From NCBI GenBank assembly GCA_947457615.1, contig CANGWK010000010.1, positions 1 to 64,000 of the forward strand: 64,000 nucleotides of DNA, read 5' to 3'. Under the pieces are notes generated by a model. The model had not been told where the DNA came from and did not search any database. It saw only the letters and a list, made by a program, of their open reading frames with translations. Below are positions 52,899 through 62,906 of the stretch, one piece after another. Source of the stretch: Flavobacteriaceae bacterium (GTDB lineage Bacteria; Bacteroidota; Bacteroidia; Flavobacteriales; Flavobacteriaceae). Position 1 is the stretch's first letter; every line of letters starts with the position of its first letter. The translations under genes were made by a program, and so were the position numbers.

Positions 52899-54044
52899 AT
52901 GAAAAAAATTCTGCTTTTATTGTTAGTTTTTTTAAGCTTTAGTGGATATTCTCAAAAAGTAAAAGATAGTGTTTTATGCAAAAAACAAAAATCTTACAGA
53001 GAATTAACTATCTCGCTTCCCCCATCCTATTCTAAAGAAACTAAAAAAACGTATCCATTGTTATTTTTATTGGATGGCGACTATCTTTTTGATCCTTTTC
53101 AAGGTGCTTTAAGATTTGGCTATTATTGGGATGATTTACCCGAAGTTATTGTTGTTGGGATATCTCAAGGAAATGAGCGTAACGACGATTGTACTATTGA
53201 CCAAATAACGGGGTTACCTGAGGGAACAGGTGCTGACTTTTTCGAATTTATTGGGGGTGAATTAATTCCATATATTCAAAATAAATACCGGATTTCACCC
53301 TTTAAAATTATTGCAGGTCACGATGTAACAGCTAGTTTTATGAATTTTTATTTATATAAAGATGCTCCATTATTTAATGCCTATATTTCACTAAGCCCAG
53401 AACTTGCTCCAAATATGGAAACCCTAATTCCTGAGAGATTGGCAACTTTTAAGCAGAATATTTTTTACTACCAATCGTCATCTGATGGGGATATTAAAAA
53501 AATGAAAACCAAAATAACAAAGTTGGATGAAAACATTAAGGCAGTTGTAAATCCTGCTTTGAATTACAAATATGATGATTTTAAAGAAGCCTCTCATTAT
53601 TCGTTGGTGCTTTACTCAATTCCGAGTGCATTATACCAGTTTTTTGCTTCCTACCAACCTATTTCTACCACAGAATTTCAAGAAAAAATTGTCAAATTAG
53701 AATCTGGATATGTAACCTATTTGAAAAACAAATACGATGTTTTAGAAAAAGCACTAAGTATCAAAATGAACATTAGAATAAACGATTTTAAAGCTATTGA
53801 AGCTGCCATTTTAAAAAATAAAGCTTATCCTGAATTAGAGCAATTAGCCCAGCTTTCTCATAAAATGTATCCTAGAACCATGCTTGGAGATTATCAGATG
53901 GCACTCTTTTATGAAAATACTGGAGATATTAAAAATGCAGTTAAATATTATCAAAGTGGATTTCAACATGAGCCAATTGGAAATTTAACAAAAGACATGA
54001 TGCTGGAGAAAGCAACACAACTTCGTACTCAAATAAAAAAATAA
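52899..54044 (+). CDS. Esterase-like alpha/beta-hydrolase without a serine nucleophile, with TPR-like tail
   Basis: The 381-residue secreted protein (signal peptide ILLLLLVFLSFSGYSQ) is related to the esterase D/enterochelin-esterase family: TISLPPSYSKETKKTYPLLFLLDG, VVGISQGNERNDD and the strand before the nucleophile elbow. At the elbow the sequence is IIAGHDVTASF, so an aspartate (D142) replaces the serine of GHSxGG. The C-terminal part has TPR-like helices (GDYQMALFYENTGDIKNAVKYY). It is probably not an active esterase. The stop overlaps radA by one base. Confidence 0.82.
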   Translation: MKKILLLLLVFLSFSGYSQKVKDSVLCKKQKSYRELTISLPPSYSKETKKTYPLLFLLDGDYLFDPFQGALRFGYYWDDLPEVIVVGISQGNERNDDCTIDQITGLPEGTGADFFEFIGGELIPYIQNKYRISPFKIIAGHDVTASFMNFYLYKDAPLFNAYISLSPELAPNMETLIPERLATFKQNIFYYQSSSDGDIKKMKTKITKLDENIKAVVNPALNYKYDDFKEASHYSLVLYSIPSALYQFFASYQPISTTEFQEKIVKLESGYVTYLKNKYDVLEKALSIKMNIRINDFKAIEAAILKNKAYPELEQLAQLSHKMYPRTMLGDYQMALFYENTGDIKNAVKYYQSGFQHEPIGNLTKDMMLEKATQLRTQIKK

Positions 54045-55402
54045 TGGCCAAGCTAAAAACTTCTTTTTTCTGTCAGAATTGTGGGACCCAATATGCCAAA
54101 TGGCAAGGACAATGTAATGCCTGTAAAGAATGGAATACCATAGTTGAAGAAGTAATTCAAAAAGAAGAAAAAACCAGTTGGAAAACTACTTCAGAAATTA
54201 AAAAAGTACCCAAACCATTAAAAATTGCCGAAATAGATTCCTCGCAAGAAGTGCGAATGGACACTTTAGATGGCGAATTAAATAGAGTATTAGGCGGAGG
54301 AATTGTTCCTGGATCATTAATCCTTTTGGGCGGTGAACCCGGAATTGGGAAAAGTACTTTGTTGCTTCAAATATCTTTGAAATTACCCTACAAAACCTTA
54401 TATGTATCGGGCGAAGAAAGTCAGAAGCAAATAAAAATGCGCGCAGAAAGGATTACTCCCGAAGGCGATAATTGCTATATTCTTACCGAAACCAAAACTC
54501 AGAATATCTTTAGACAAATTGAAGAAATTGAGCCGGAAATTGTAATTATAGATTCCATTCAAACGTTACATACCGATTATATTGAATCTACTGCAGGTAG
54601 TATTTCTCAAATAAGAGAATGTACTGCCGAATTGATAAAATTTGCGAAAGAAACTAATGTCCCTGTAATTTTAATTGGTCATATTACTAAAGACGGAACC
54701 ATTGCTGGACCAAAAATATTGGAACATATGGTTGACACCGTTTTACAATTTGAAGGGGATCGAAATCATGTGTATCGAATATTAAGAAGTTTAAAAAACC
54801 GATTTGGTTCTACAGCTGAATTGGGAATATACGAAATGCAAGGTTCGGGCTTGAGAGAAGTTTCTAATCCGTCGGAAATATTGCTTTCACATCGGGAAGA
54901 AGAACTTTCGGGAACTGCCATCGCCTCTACATTAGAAGGCATGCGCCCTTTAATGATAGAAATTCAAGCTTTAGTTTCCACAGCAGTTTATGGCACTCCA
55001 CAACGCAGCACAACTGGTTATAATGCAAAAAGATTAAACATGCTATTGGCAGTTTTAGAAAAACGTTCCGGATTTAGATTAGGAACCAAAGACGTTTTTT
55101 TAAATATTACAGGTGGAATTTCTGTTGATGACCCTGCAATTGATTTAGCGGTTGTTGCAGCTATTTTATCTTCTAATGAAGATATTGCTGTTGGAAAAGA
55201 CGTTTGTTTTGCTGGAGAAGTAGGCCTTTCTGGCGAAATTCGCCCTGTAAATAGAGTAGAACAACGTATTCAAGAAGCTGAAAAACTAGGATTTGCAACC
55301 ATATTTGTATCCAAATACAATAAAATTTCTACAAAATTTCCAGGTATAAAAGTAGTTTTAGTCTCCAAAATTGAAGAAGTTGTAGAACATTTGTTTGGGT
55401 AA
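54044..55402 (+). CDS. radA: DNA repair protein RadA
   Basis: This branch-migration ATPase acts in recombination. The 452 residues have the N-terminal zinc finger (FFCQNCGTQYAKWQGQCNACKEW), Walker A GGEPGIGKSTLL, the RadA-specific LKNRFGST motif, and a C-terminal Lon-protease-like domain. It starts on the last base of the preceding stop codon, so it is coupled to the panC operon. Confidence 0.96.
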   Translation: MAKLKTSFFCQNCGTQYAKWQGQCNACKEWNTIVEEVIQKEEKTSWKTTSEIKKVPKPLKIAEIDSSQEVRMDTLDGELNRVLGGGIVPGSLILLGGEPGIGKSTLLLQISLKLPYKTLYVSGEESQKQIKMRAERITPEGDNCYILTETKTQNIFRQIEEIEPEIVIIDSIQTLHTDYIESTAGSISQIRECTAELIKFAKETNVPVILIGHITKDGTIAGPKILEHMVDTVLQFEGDRNHVYRILRSLKNRFGSTAELGIYEMQGSGLREVSNPSEILLSHREEELSGTAIASTLEGMRPLMIEIQALVSTAVYGTPQRSTTGYNAKRLNMLLAVLEKRSGFRLGTKDVFLNITGGISVDDPAIDLAVVAAILSSNEDIAVGKDVCFAGEVGLSGEIRPVNRVEQRIQEAEKLGFATIFVSKYNKISTKFPGIKVVLVSKIEEVVEHLFG

Positions 55403-55458
55403 AAATACTATCTATAAAATTAGTTCGTTTGTACATAATTAATTGACATTAAAATCAC

Positions 55459-57081
55459 ATGAAAAAATTACTTCTTATATCAGTGCTGTTTTCGGCAATT
55501 AGTTTTGCTCAAAAACCGATTTTTGCTTCCGCAAAAGTAAAAGCTGCAACAGTATATTTTAATGCTGCAGAAATACAACAAACAACTTCGGTGAATCTTC
55601 CAGTAGGAACGAGCGAAATTGTTATTAAAAATGTAGCTGATTATTTGAATGAAAACACCGTGCAAATTGGCGCACCCAATTCGGTGACGGTTTTATCGGT
55701 CCAGTTTACCCAAAATTACATATCCGAATATGAAATAGACGAAAGCAATCCGGCCATAAAAAAAGTGCGGGATAGCATTACTATTGTAAACAAGGAAATT
55801 GCTAAAATTCAAATTGAAAAAGTTTCAAATTCTAAAACTGTTGATTTATTAGATAAAAATCAAATGGTTGCTGGAGCTAATACTGGACTGAATATTGCAG
55901 AACTGATAAAATTGGTTGATTTTTATAAAGCAAAAAGAAGTGAGCTGAACAATGCAATAACCCTGCTACAAGAAAAAGAAACAAAGTGGACTATTCAATT
56001 GCAAAATTTGAATAAAAAACTAGAAATCAATACCCAAAAAGAAGACAAATCATCCGACGGAAAATTAATCCTTCAGGTGATGAATGAAGTTGCTGGGAAT
56101 GTAAATTTTGATATTAATTATATTACCAACAATGCCAATTGGAAGCCTTTTTATGACTTGCGTGCCGTAAGCGTTAAAGATCCAATTAATATGATGTATA
56201 AAGCACAAGTGACTCAAAGTACTGGAATCGATTGGAAAAAAGTGAAATTAACTTTATCTAGCGGAAACCCAAATCAGAATAATCAAGCACCAATATTGAG
56301 TCAATGGTTTTTGAGATATGGATATCAGGATGATTATCGTAATGGTGATGTTCTTAGCAATAAAATTCAGGGAAGAGCATCTGGCGTACAATTAGAAGAA
56401 GTTGTTGTTACAAGTTATGGCATAAAAAAAGACAAAGCAGTGCGCTCAATAAATGCAAACGATGTTGAAAACCAACTCAACGTTTCTTTTGATATTGATA
56501 TTCCTTATGATATTTTATCCAACGGGAAAGTGCATTCGGTGGCTTTGAAAGAAATAAAATTACCTGCTACTTATAAATATTATGCAGCGCCACGTGTAGA
56601 TAAAGAAGCGTTTTTATTAGCTGAAATTAATGATTATTCCAAATACAATTTATTGCCTGGAGAAGCCAATATTATTTTTGAAGGATTGTATGTAGGCAAA
56701 ACCAATATCAACCCAAATCAAACAACTGATACATTAAACTTGAGTATGGGAAGAGACAAAAAAATCTCTATTCTAAGAGAAAAAGTGGTGGATAAATCGG
56801 GAACAAAATTCTTATCGTCTTATAAAGAACAAACTTTTACCTACGATTTAACCATTCGAAATAATAAAAAAGAAGATATTCAAATGTTGCTAAAAGACCA
56901 ATATCCATTGAGTCCAGATAAAGAAATCACTATTGAACTATTAGAAGATGGCAACTCAAAAGTAAACTCTGAAACCGGAATTCTTACTTGGGAATTGAAA
57001 ATGGCACCCAATGAAACTAAAAAAATCCGAATCAGTTATAAAGTGAAATATCCTAAGGATAAGGTTATTGATAACTTGTAA
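55459..57081 (+). CDS. DUF4139 / mucoidy-inhibitor-like secreted protein
   Basis: The 540-residue protein has a signal peptide (LLISVLFSAISFAQ). An N-terminal DUF4140-type domain (FASAKVKAATVYFNAAEIQQTTSVNLP) is followed by a coiled-coil (about residues 95-205) and the C-terminal DUF4139 domain (ITNNANWKPFYDLRA, then FTYDLTIRNNKKEDI). Between strands, residues about 309-322 read QLEEVVVTSYGIKK, a motif usually seen at the start of the plug of TonB-dependent receptors. The function is unknown. It lies 56 bases after radA. Confidence 0.85.
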   Translation: MKKLLLISVLFSAISFAQKPIFASAKVKAATVYFNAAEIQQTTSVNLPVGTSEIVIKNVADYLNENTVQIGAPNSVTVLSVQFTQNYISEYEIDESNPAIKKVRDSITIVNKEIAKIQIEKVSNSKTVDLLDKNQMVAGANTGLNIAELIKLVDFYKAKRSELNNAITLLQEKETKWTIQLQNLNKKLEINTQKEDKSSDGKLILQVMNEVAGNVNFDINYITNNANWKPFYDLRAVSVKDPINMMYKAQVTQSTGIDWKKVKLTLSSGNPNQNNQAPILSQWFLRYGYQDDYRNGDVLSNKIQGRASGVQLEEVVVTSYGIKKDKAVRSINANDVENQLNVSFDIDIPYDILSNGKVHSVALKEIKLPATYKYYAAPRVDKEAFLLAEINDYSKYNLLPGEANIIFEGLYVGKTNINPNQTTDTLNLSMGRDKKISILREKVVDKSGTKFLSSYKEQTFTYDLTIRNNKKEDIQMLLKDQYPLSPDKEITIELLEDGNSKVNSETGILTWELKMAPNETKKIRISYKVKYPKDKVIDNL

Positions 57082-57082
57082 G

Positions 57083-57121
57083 TTTTAGTGATCAGTGATC
57101 ACTGAATACTGACCACTAAAA
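57083..57121. repeat. Inverted repeat between converging genes
   Basis: TTTTAGTGATCAGT 57083-57096 pairs with ACTGACCACTAAAA 57108-57121, with one mismatch, and contains the inner palindrome CAGTGATCACTG at 57093-57104. A T run and an A run flank the stem, so it can serve as a bidirectional terminator; its text resembles dispersed intergenic repeats. Confidence 0.7.
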
Positions 57122-57122
57122 A

Positions 57123-58163
57123 CTAAGGCGCCGGATTCGGAATTAACTCCTGAATTTTATTAATTTCTGCTAAAACTTCCGGAGATAAAACAACTTCAAA
57201 AGCATCAATATTTACTTTCAATTGCTCTAAAGAAGTTGCCCCAATAATAGTAGATGTTACAAAATTTTGTTGGTTAACAAATGCTAATGCCATTTGTGTA
57301 ATAGTCAAATTATTTGCTTCAGCTAAATCATTATACAATCTAGTGGCTTTCACTGCATTTTCTCCAGTATATCTTGTAAATTGTGGGAACATTGCCATTC
57401 TATATTCTGGATTAATTCCGTGTAAATATTTTCCTGAAAGAGTTCCAAAACCTAATGGTGAATAGGCTAACAATCCTACATTTTCTCGCATACAAACCTC
57501 AGAAAGTCCAACTTCAAACAGTCGATTTAATAACGAATATGGGTTTTGAATCGTAGCAATTCTTGGTAAATTATGCTTCTCGCTTTCCATTAAAAAACGC
57601 ATCACACCATACGGATTTTCATTGGATACTCCTATATGCTTTATTTTTCCGTCTTTAATTAATTCGTTAAAAATTGTCAAAACTTCAAAAATATTATCTT
57701 CCCAATTCGTATCTATTTTGGTTAAACCACGTTGTCCAAACATGTTCATAACGCGCTCCGGCCAGTGCATTTGATATAAATCAATAGAATCAATTTGGAG
57801 ATTTTTTAAACTTAATTCAACAGCATCCTGAATACTTTTCTTAGAGAAATCTAATGGTTGACGTATATAATCCAAGCCACGATTAGGACCTGCAATTTTG
57901 GTTGCTACTACCAATTTTTCTCTTTCTGAAGAACCAATTTTATGCAACCAACTTCCAATGTGTCTTTCAGTGCTTCCAAGAATTTGGGCGTTACCTCCTA
58001 TCGGATACATCTCGGCAGTATCAATAAAATTAATACCTCTTTCAATTGCATAATCCAATTGTGCATGTGCTTCGTGTTCGGTATTTTGATTCCCAAAAGT
58101 CATCGTTCCTAAACAAATAGTGCTGACTTTTAATTCGGTAGTTGAGAGATTAGTATAATTCAT
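57123..58163 (-). CDS. Aldo/keto reductase
   Basis: This NADPH-dependent TIM-barrel oxidoreductase has 346 residues from ATG 58163. The active-site tetrad is recognisable as Asp and Tyr in FIDTAEMYPIGG, the lysine in VVATKIAG and the histidine in LYQMHWPER; a TTSIIGATSLEQL-like segment binds NADPH. It resembles E. coli Tas. A longer frame from 58190 would overlap a promoter box (TATTTTTG, plus 58188-58195), so the shorter start was used. The substrate is unknown. Confidence 0.92.
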   Translation of the reverse strand: MNYTNLSTTELKVSTICLGTMTFGNQNTEHEAHAQLDYAIERGINFIDTAEMYPIGGNAQILGSTERHIGSWLHKIGSSEREKLVVATKIAGPNRGLDYIRQPLDFSKKSIQDAVELSLKNLQIDSIDLYQMHWPERVMNMFGQRGLTKIDTNWEDNIFEVLTIFNELIKDGKIKHIGVSNENPYGVMRFLMESEKHNLPRIATIQNPYSLLNRLFEVGLSEVCMRENVGLLAYSPLGFGTLSGKYLHGINPEYRMAMFPQFTRYTGENAVKATRLYNDLAEANNLTITQMALAFVNQQNFVTSTIIGATSLEQLKVNIDAFEVVLSPEVLAEINKIQELIPNPAP

Positions 58164-58250
58164 TTTTATGGTATTGAATTGGAATAGCAAAAATACATTT
58201 TAGATAACATTTCGCACACTAACATTTGTTAAACAAATGAAAATTTAATG

Positions 58251-58280
58251 TAAGAGCCGAATCTTTCGATTCGGCTCTTA
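58251..58280 (-). terminator. Hairpin after the efflux operon
   Basis: TAAGAGCCGAAT 58251-58262 pairs perfectly with ATTCGGCTCTTA 58269-58280 around CTTTCG. It lies 10 bases after the last gene of the RND operon. T-run support is weak, so it may be a stability hairpin or terminator. Confidence 0.65.
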
Positions 58281-58289
58281 ATAAATTTA

Positions 58290-59723
58290 CTATTTCCAGC
58301 CACCACCTAGATTTCGGTAAATGTGAATAGCTGCATTTAATTGTTCTTTCTTAGTATCTACCAATTCTAATTTAGAATCTAGGGCATCACGTTGTGTCAT
58401 TAAAACTTCAAAATAGTCTATACGTGCTGATTTAAACAAATCATTAGAAACTTCTATAGATCGGTTCAAAGCAATTACTTGTTTTGTTTTCAAATTAAAA
58501 CTACTTTCAATATTACTGATTTTAGACAACTGATTAGAAACTTCTAAATAGGCATTTAAAATAGTTCTTTCATAATTATACAATATTTGAAGTTGGCGCG
58601 CATTAGCTTTGCTAAACTCTGCCTTAATAGCATTTCGGTTTATTAATGGCGCAGCTAAATCTCCCGCAAGAGAGTACAAAATAGATTGTGGTAAAGTAAG
58701 TAAATACGATGGTTTGAAAGCTTGTAACCCATAAGTTGCTGAAATATTTAACGAAGGATAAAATTCGGCACGAGCCACTTTTACATCCAGTTTAGCGGCA
58801 GACAATTCCAATTCGGCTTGCTTAATATCAGGGCGATTTGCCAACAATTGAGAAGGAATTCCCGAATTGACAATCGCGGCAGGCAAAGTTAAAAAATCAG
58901 ATTTATTTCTTTTAATTTCTTGTGGATAACGAGCCAGCAAAAAGTTGATTCTGTTTTCGGTTTCTTTTATCTTTTGTAATATTTCAAATTCCATGCTTTG
59001 AGAAGCAAGCACTTCTGCTTGGAATTTTTGAACTCCTAGTTCAGTTGCTCTAGCGGCTTCTTTTTGAACTTTTACAATTTCTAGCGCATTATTTTGCAAA
59101 ATAATAGTTTGTCGGATAATTTGAAGTTGGCTATCCAAAGCCAACAATTCATAATACGAATCAGAAACTTCTCCTATAAGATTTGTTATTACAAAGTTTT
59201 TACCTTCAATGGTAGATAAATATCTACTGATTGCAGCCTTTTTAGAATTACGCAATTTTTTCCAAATGTCTACTTCCCAATTAGCATAAGCAGCTATATT
59301 AAAATCGGTTAAAGCTTCAGGAACTTTATTGCCAGGGGTGATTTCTGCGGAAGCATCACCGGCACCTTGACTAGTGTAGGTGCCTACTTTTTCAATTCTA
59401 GAGCTGGCTCTAACGCCAACTGAGGGTAACATAGCTCCTTTACGAATTCGGATATCATTCTTGGCTATAACAATATCCTGAAGAGTAATCATTAGTTCTT
59501 GGTTGTTTTGTATTGCAATGTCAATCAAGTTTACTAAATCGGGATCCTTAAAAAAGGTTTTCCAAGGAAGCGATGCAGTATTGGAAGTATCCTTGCTCGT
59601 TGCATACGATTCTGGAACAGCTGCACCTGCTTTTGTAGGAGCAATTGCAGGTGTTTTACAACTTACCACCGCCAAGCAAATGCTTAGCGGTATAAGAAAT
59701 TTGAATAATTTATTTGTATTCAT
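58290..59723 (-). CDS. Outer-membrane efflux factor (TolC/NodT family)
   Basis: This is the trimeric outer-membrane channel of the tripartite pump. The 477 residues from ATG 59723 have a lipoprotein signal (ICLAVVSCKTP) and two repeated outer-membrane-efflux domains with long helices: WKTFFKDPDLVNLIDIAIQNNQEL, then IPSQLLANRPDIKQAELEL and YPSLNISATYG. The start overlaps the RND gene stop by 14 bases, so the two are coupled. It is the last gene of the operon. Confidence 0.94.
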   Translation of the reverse strand: MNTNKLFKFLIPLSICLAVVSCKTPAIAPTKAGAAVPESYATSKDTSNTASLPWKTFFKDPDLVNLIDIAIQNNQELMITLQDIVIAKNDIRIRKGAMLPSVGVRASSRIEKVGTYTSQGAGDASAEITPGNKVPEALTDFNIAAYANWEVDIWKKLRNSKKAAISRYLSTIEGKNFVITNLIGEVSDSYYELLALDSQLQIIRQTIILQNNALEIVKVQKEAARATELGVQKFQAEVLASQSMEFEILQKIKETENRINFLLARYPQEIKRNKSDFLTLPAAIVNSGIPSQLLANRPDIKQAELELSAAKLDVKVARAEFYPSLNISATYGLQAFKPSYLLTLPQSILYSLAGDLAAPLINRNAIKAEFSKANARQLQILYNYERTILNAYLEVSNQLSKISNIESSFNLKTKQVIALNRSIEVSNDLFKSARIDYFEVLMTQRDALDSKLELVDTKKEQLNAAIHIYRNLGGGWK

Positions 59724-62700
59724 TAGTGTCAATTTCTTGGGTTAATGGATTTTCTTCTTCATTTTTCACAAATTTTGTTCTTTCGGAAATTCTACCAAAA
59801 ATATAATACAACCCAGGAATGATAATTACTCCTAAAATTGTTCCTAGGAGCATTCCTCCTGCGGCCGCAGAACCAATTGTTCTGTTTCCAATTTTACCTG
59901 GTCCAGAGGCAAATACTAAAGGAAGTAGTCCTGCTATAAAGGCAAAAGAAGTCATTAAAATTGGACGAAAACGCACTTTAGAACCTTCCAAAGCAGCTTC
60001 AAGAACTGTTGCTCCAGCTTTATGCTTTTGAATGGCAAACTCCACAATAAGTACCGCATTTTTACCTAAAAGACCAATTAACATAATGAATGCAACTTGA
60101 GCATAAATATTGTTTTCTAATCCGAAGAGTTTAAGCAATAAAAACGAACCAAATATTCCAACAGGAAGAGATAAAATTACTGCAAATGGGATAATGAAAC
60201 TTTCGTATTGTGCGGCCAATACAAGGTAAACGAACAATAGACATATTAAGAATATGAAAATAGCTTCATTCCCACGACCTACCTCATCTGCAGAAATACC
60301 TGCCCAGTCTATACCATATCCTCTTGGCAAAGTTTTAGCGGCAACTTCTTGAATAGCTTTAATTGCTGCACCACTACTATATCCAGCACCTGCTTGTCCA
60401 TTAATTTCGGCAGCATTATACATATTATGACGCGTAATATCGTTTAATCCGTATACCTTTTCCATGTGCATGAAGGCCGAAAATGGCACCATCTCATCTC
60501 TATTGTTTTTAACATAGAGTTTCATTATATCTTCTGGCAATGCTCTAGATTCAGGAGTCGCTTGAACTATAATCTTATATTGTCTGTCGTATTTGATAAA
60601 ATTAGTTTCATAAGTACTACCTACTAATACTGAAAGAGTATTCATGGCATTATCTAAAGTTACGCCTTTTTGTTGGGCGATATCATTGTCAATTTTAATT
60701 AAATATTGCGGATAATTTGCATTATAAAAACTAAAAACAGAAGATAATTCAGGACGTTTAGTTAATTCTTTTACAAAATCATTACTTACTTCACCAAGTT
60801 TTCTGTAGTCACCACTACCTGCTTTATCTAATAAACGTAACTCAAAACCTCCTGCAGCTCCATAGCCTGGAACAGAAGGTGGTTGAAACATTTCTATAGT
60901 AGCTCCTGTAATTGATTTAGATTTTTCTTCAAGTTCTTGAATTACTTCCGACACAGAATGCTTACGATCTTCCCAACTTTTTAAATTTATAAGACATGTT
61001 CCAGCGTTAGATCCAGTTCCTTCGGTTAATATTTCATATCCTGCCAATGAAGAAACTGATTTAACCCCTTCAACCCCTTCAGCAATTTTTTGTAATCGCA
61101 GGGCAATATCATTAGTCCTCTCTAAGGAAGATCCTGGGGGTGTTTGAATAACTGCATAAAACATCCCTTGGTCTTCATTTGGAATAAATCCAGAAGGAAG
61201 ACTGTTGTTTAAGAAAAATATTCCGACGCAAAAAGTAATCAAAACTCCAAATGTTAATGCTCTTTTGGTAATGATATTTTTAAGAATATTTTGGTATTTA
61301 TCCGATAGTTTATTAAAACCATTATTAAACTTATCTAGAAATTTATCTAAAGGGGATTTTTTTCTTTCGATACCATGATTGTTTCTCAATATCATAGCAC
61401 ATAGAGCCGGAGTAAGCGTTAAGGCTACAATTCCAGATAGGATAATTGAAGTTGCCATTGTAATAGAGAACTGACGGAAAAATATTCCCACAGGTCCCGA
61501 CATAAATGCAACTGGAATAAACACTGCGGCCATTAAGAATGTAATTGCTATAATAGCACCACTAATTTCACTCATGGCTTTCTTTGTTGCCTTTATTGGC
61601 GACAGATGGTGCTCTTCCATATTGGCGTGGACGGCTTCAATTACCACAATGGCATCATCGACGACGACTCCAATAGAAAGTACTAGAGCAAATAAAGTAA
61701 CTAGATTTATGGTAATTCCGAAGAATTGCATGAAAGCAAATGTTCCGATAAGGGAAACAGGAACTGCAATTGCAGGAATTAATGTAGAACGCCAATCACC
61801 AAGGAATAAGAACACAACTAAACCTACTAAAATAAATGCCTCTAGAAGGGTATGCAATACTTTTTCTATAGATGCATCCAAAAATTTAGAAACGTCATAA
61901 CTAATTTCATAGTCCATTCCTTTTGGAAAAGTAGTTTTCTTGAGCTCTTCCATTTTAGCTTTAACATCCTTGATAACTTTACTAGCATTACTGCCATAAG
62001 ATTGTTTTATTGTAATTGCCGCTGACGATTTTCCGTTTAAGCTTGAATAAATATCGTACATTGAACTTCCAAGTTCAATATCGGCAACATCCTTAAGACG
62101 TAAAATTTCGCCATTTGGATTGGAACGAACTATAATGTTTTCATATCCTTCTTTTGTTGTGAATCTACCAGAATACTTTAATATGTATTCGAAAGTTTGT
62201 GATCTTTTACCTGAGCTTTCTCCTGTTTTACCAGGTGAAGCTTCCAAACTTTGTTGGTTTAAGGATTCCATCACTTCATCGGCAGAAATTTTATAAGCCA
62301 ACATTCTATCTGGTTTTAACCAAATACGCATGGCATATTCTCTGTTTCCCAATATATCAGCTACTCCAACTCCATCAATTCGTTTGATTTCTGAAAGAAG
62401 ATTAATATCTGCAAAATTGAATAAAAACTTTTGATTTAGGGATTCCGATTTACTATATAAATTGATGTACATCAACATATTAGGCTCTTCTCTTGTGATT
62501 TTAACTCCTTCTCTAACTACAATTGGAGGTAATTTATTTACTACGGATGCTACTCTATTTTGTACATTAATAGAGGCTTGATTGGCATCAGTACCTAAAT
62601 TAAAAATAACATTAATACTTGCTTCACCGTCATTTCCTGCTGTAGAGGACATGTATTTCATTCCTGGAACTCCATTAATTGCTCTTTCTAGAGGAATGAT

Positions 62701-62883
62701 AACCGATTTAATCATCAACTCGTTATTTGCACCAGGATAATCAGCTACTATGTTAACTTTTGGGGGGGAAATAGTAGGAAATTGTGTAATTGGCAAACTG
62801 GTCATAGCCAATACACCTAGTAAGACTATCATAAGCGATATTACTATCGACAAAACGGGTCTTTGTATGAATTTATTAAACAT
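59710..62883 (-). CDS. RND efflux transporter, HAE1 family
   Basis: This is the inner-membrane proton-driven pump of 1057 residues. It opens MFNKFIQRPVLSIVISLMIVLLG, has the periplasmic TQFPTISPPKVN segment, the conserved transmembrane pair of aspartates in VVDDAIVVIE, and LIGLLGKNAVLIVEFA in the second half. This is the AcrB-type hydrophobe/amphiphile family. It sits between the fusion protein (23-base gap) and the TolC-type factor. The substrate range cannot be predicted. Confidence 0.96.
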   Translation of the reverse strand: MFNKFIQRPVLSIVISLMIVLLGVLAMTSLPITQFPTISPPKVNIVADYPGANNELMIKSVIIPLERAINGVPGMKYMSSTAGNDGEASINVIFNLGTDANQASINVQNRVASVVNKLPPIVVREGVKITREEPNMLMYINLYSKSESLNQKFLFNFADINLLSEIKRIDGVGVADILGNREYAMRIWLKPDRMLAYKISADEVMESLNQQSLEASPGKTGESSGKRSQTFEYILKYSGRFTTKEGYENIIVRSNPNGEILRLKDVADIELGSSMYDIYSSLNGKSSAAITIKQSYGSNASKVIKDVKAKMEELKKTTFPKGMDYEISYDVSKFLDASIEKVLHTLLEAFILVGLVVFLFLGDWRSTLIPAIAVPVSLIGTFAFMQFFGITINLVTLFALVLSIGVVVDDAIVVIEAVHANMEEHHLSPIKATKKAMSEISGAIIAITFLMAAVFIPVAFMSGPVGIFFRQFSITMATSIILSGIVALTLTPALCAMILRNNHGIERKKSPLDKFLDKFNNGFNKLSDKYQNILKNIITKRALTFGVLITFCVGIFFLNNSLPSGFIPNEDQGMFYAVIQTPPGSSLERTNDIALRLQKIAEGVEGVKSVSSLAGYEILTEGTGSNAGTCLINLKSWEDRKHSVSEVIQELEEKSKSITGATIEMFQPPSVPGYGAAGGFELRLLDKAGSGDYRKLGEVSNDFVKELTKRPELSSVFSFYNANYPQYLIKIDNDIAQQKGVTLDNAMNTLSVLVGSTYETNFIKYDRQYKIIVQATPESRALPEDIMKLYVKNNRDEMVPFSAFMHMEKVYGLNDITRHNMYNAAEINGQAGAGYSSGAAIKAIQEVAAKTLPRGYGIDWAGISADEVGRGNEAIFIFLICLLFVYLVLAAQYESFIIPFAVILSLPVGIFGSFLLLKLFGLENNIYAQVAFIMLIGLLGKNAVLIVEFAIQKHKAGATVLEAALEGSKVRFRPILMTSFAFIAGLLPLVFASGPGKIGNRTIGSAAAGGMLLGTILGVIIIPGLYYIFGRISERTKFVKNEEENPLTQEIDTNEYK

Positions 62884-62906
62884 TTTTTACTAATTAAGTT
62901 TTTGGA

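Noticed and set aside
61574..61900. 108-codon plus-strand frame inside the RND pump gene
   Set aside because: Antisense shadow, Thr/Ile/Lys-rich, no family resemblance.
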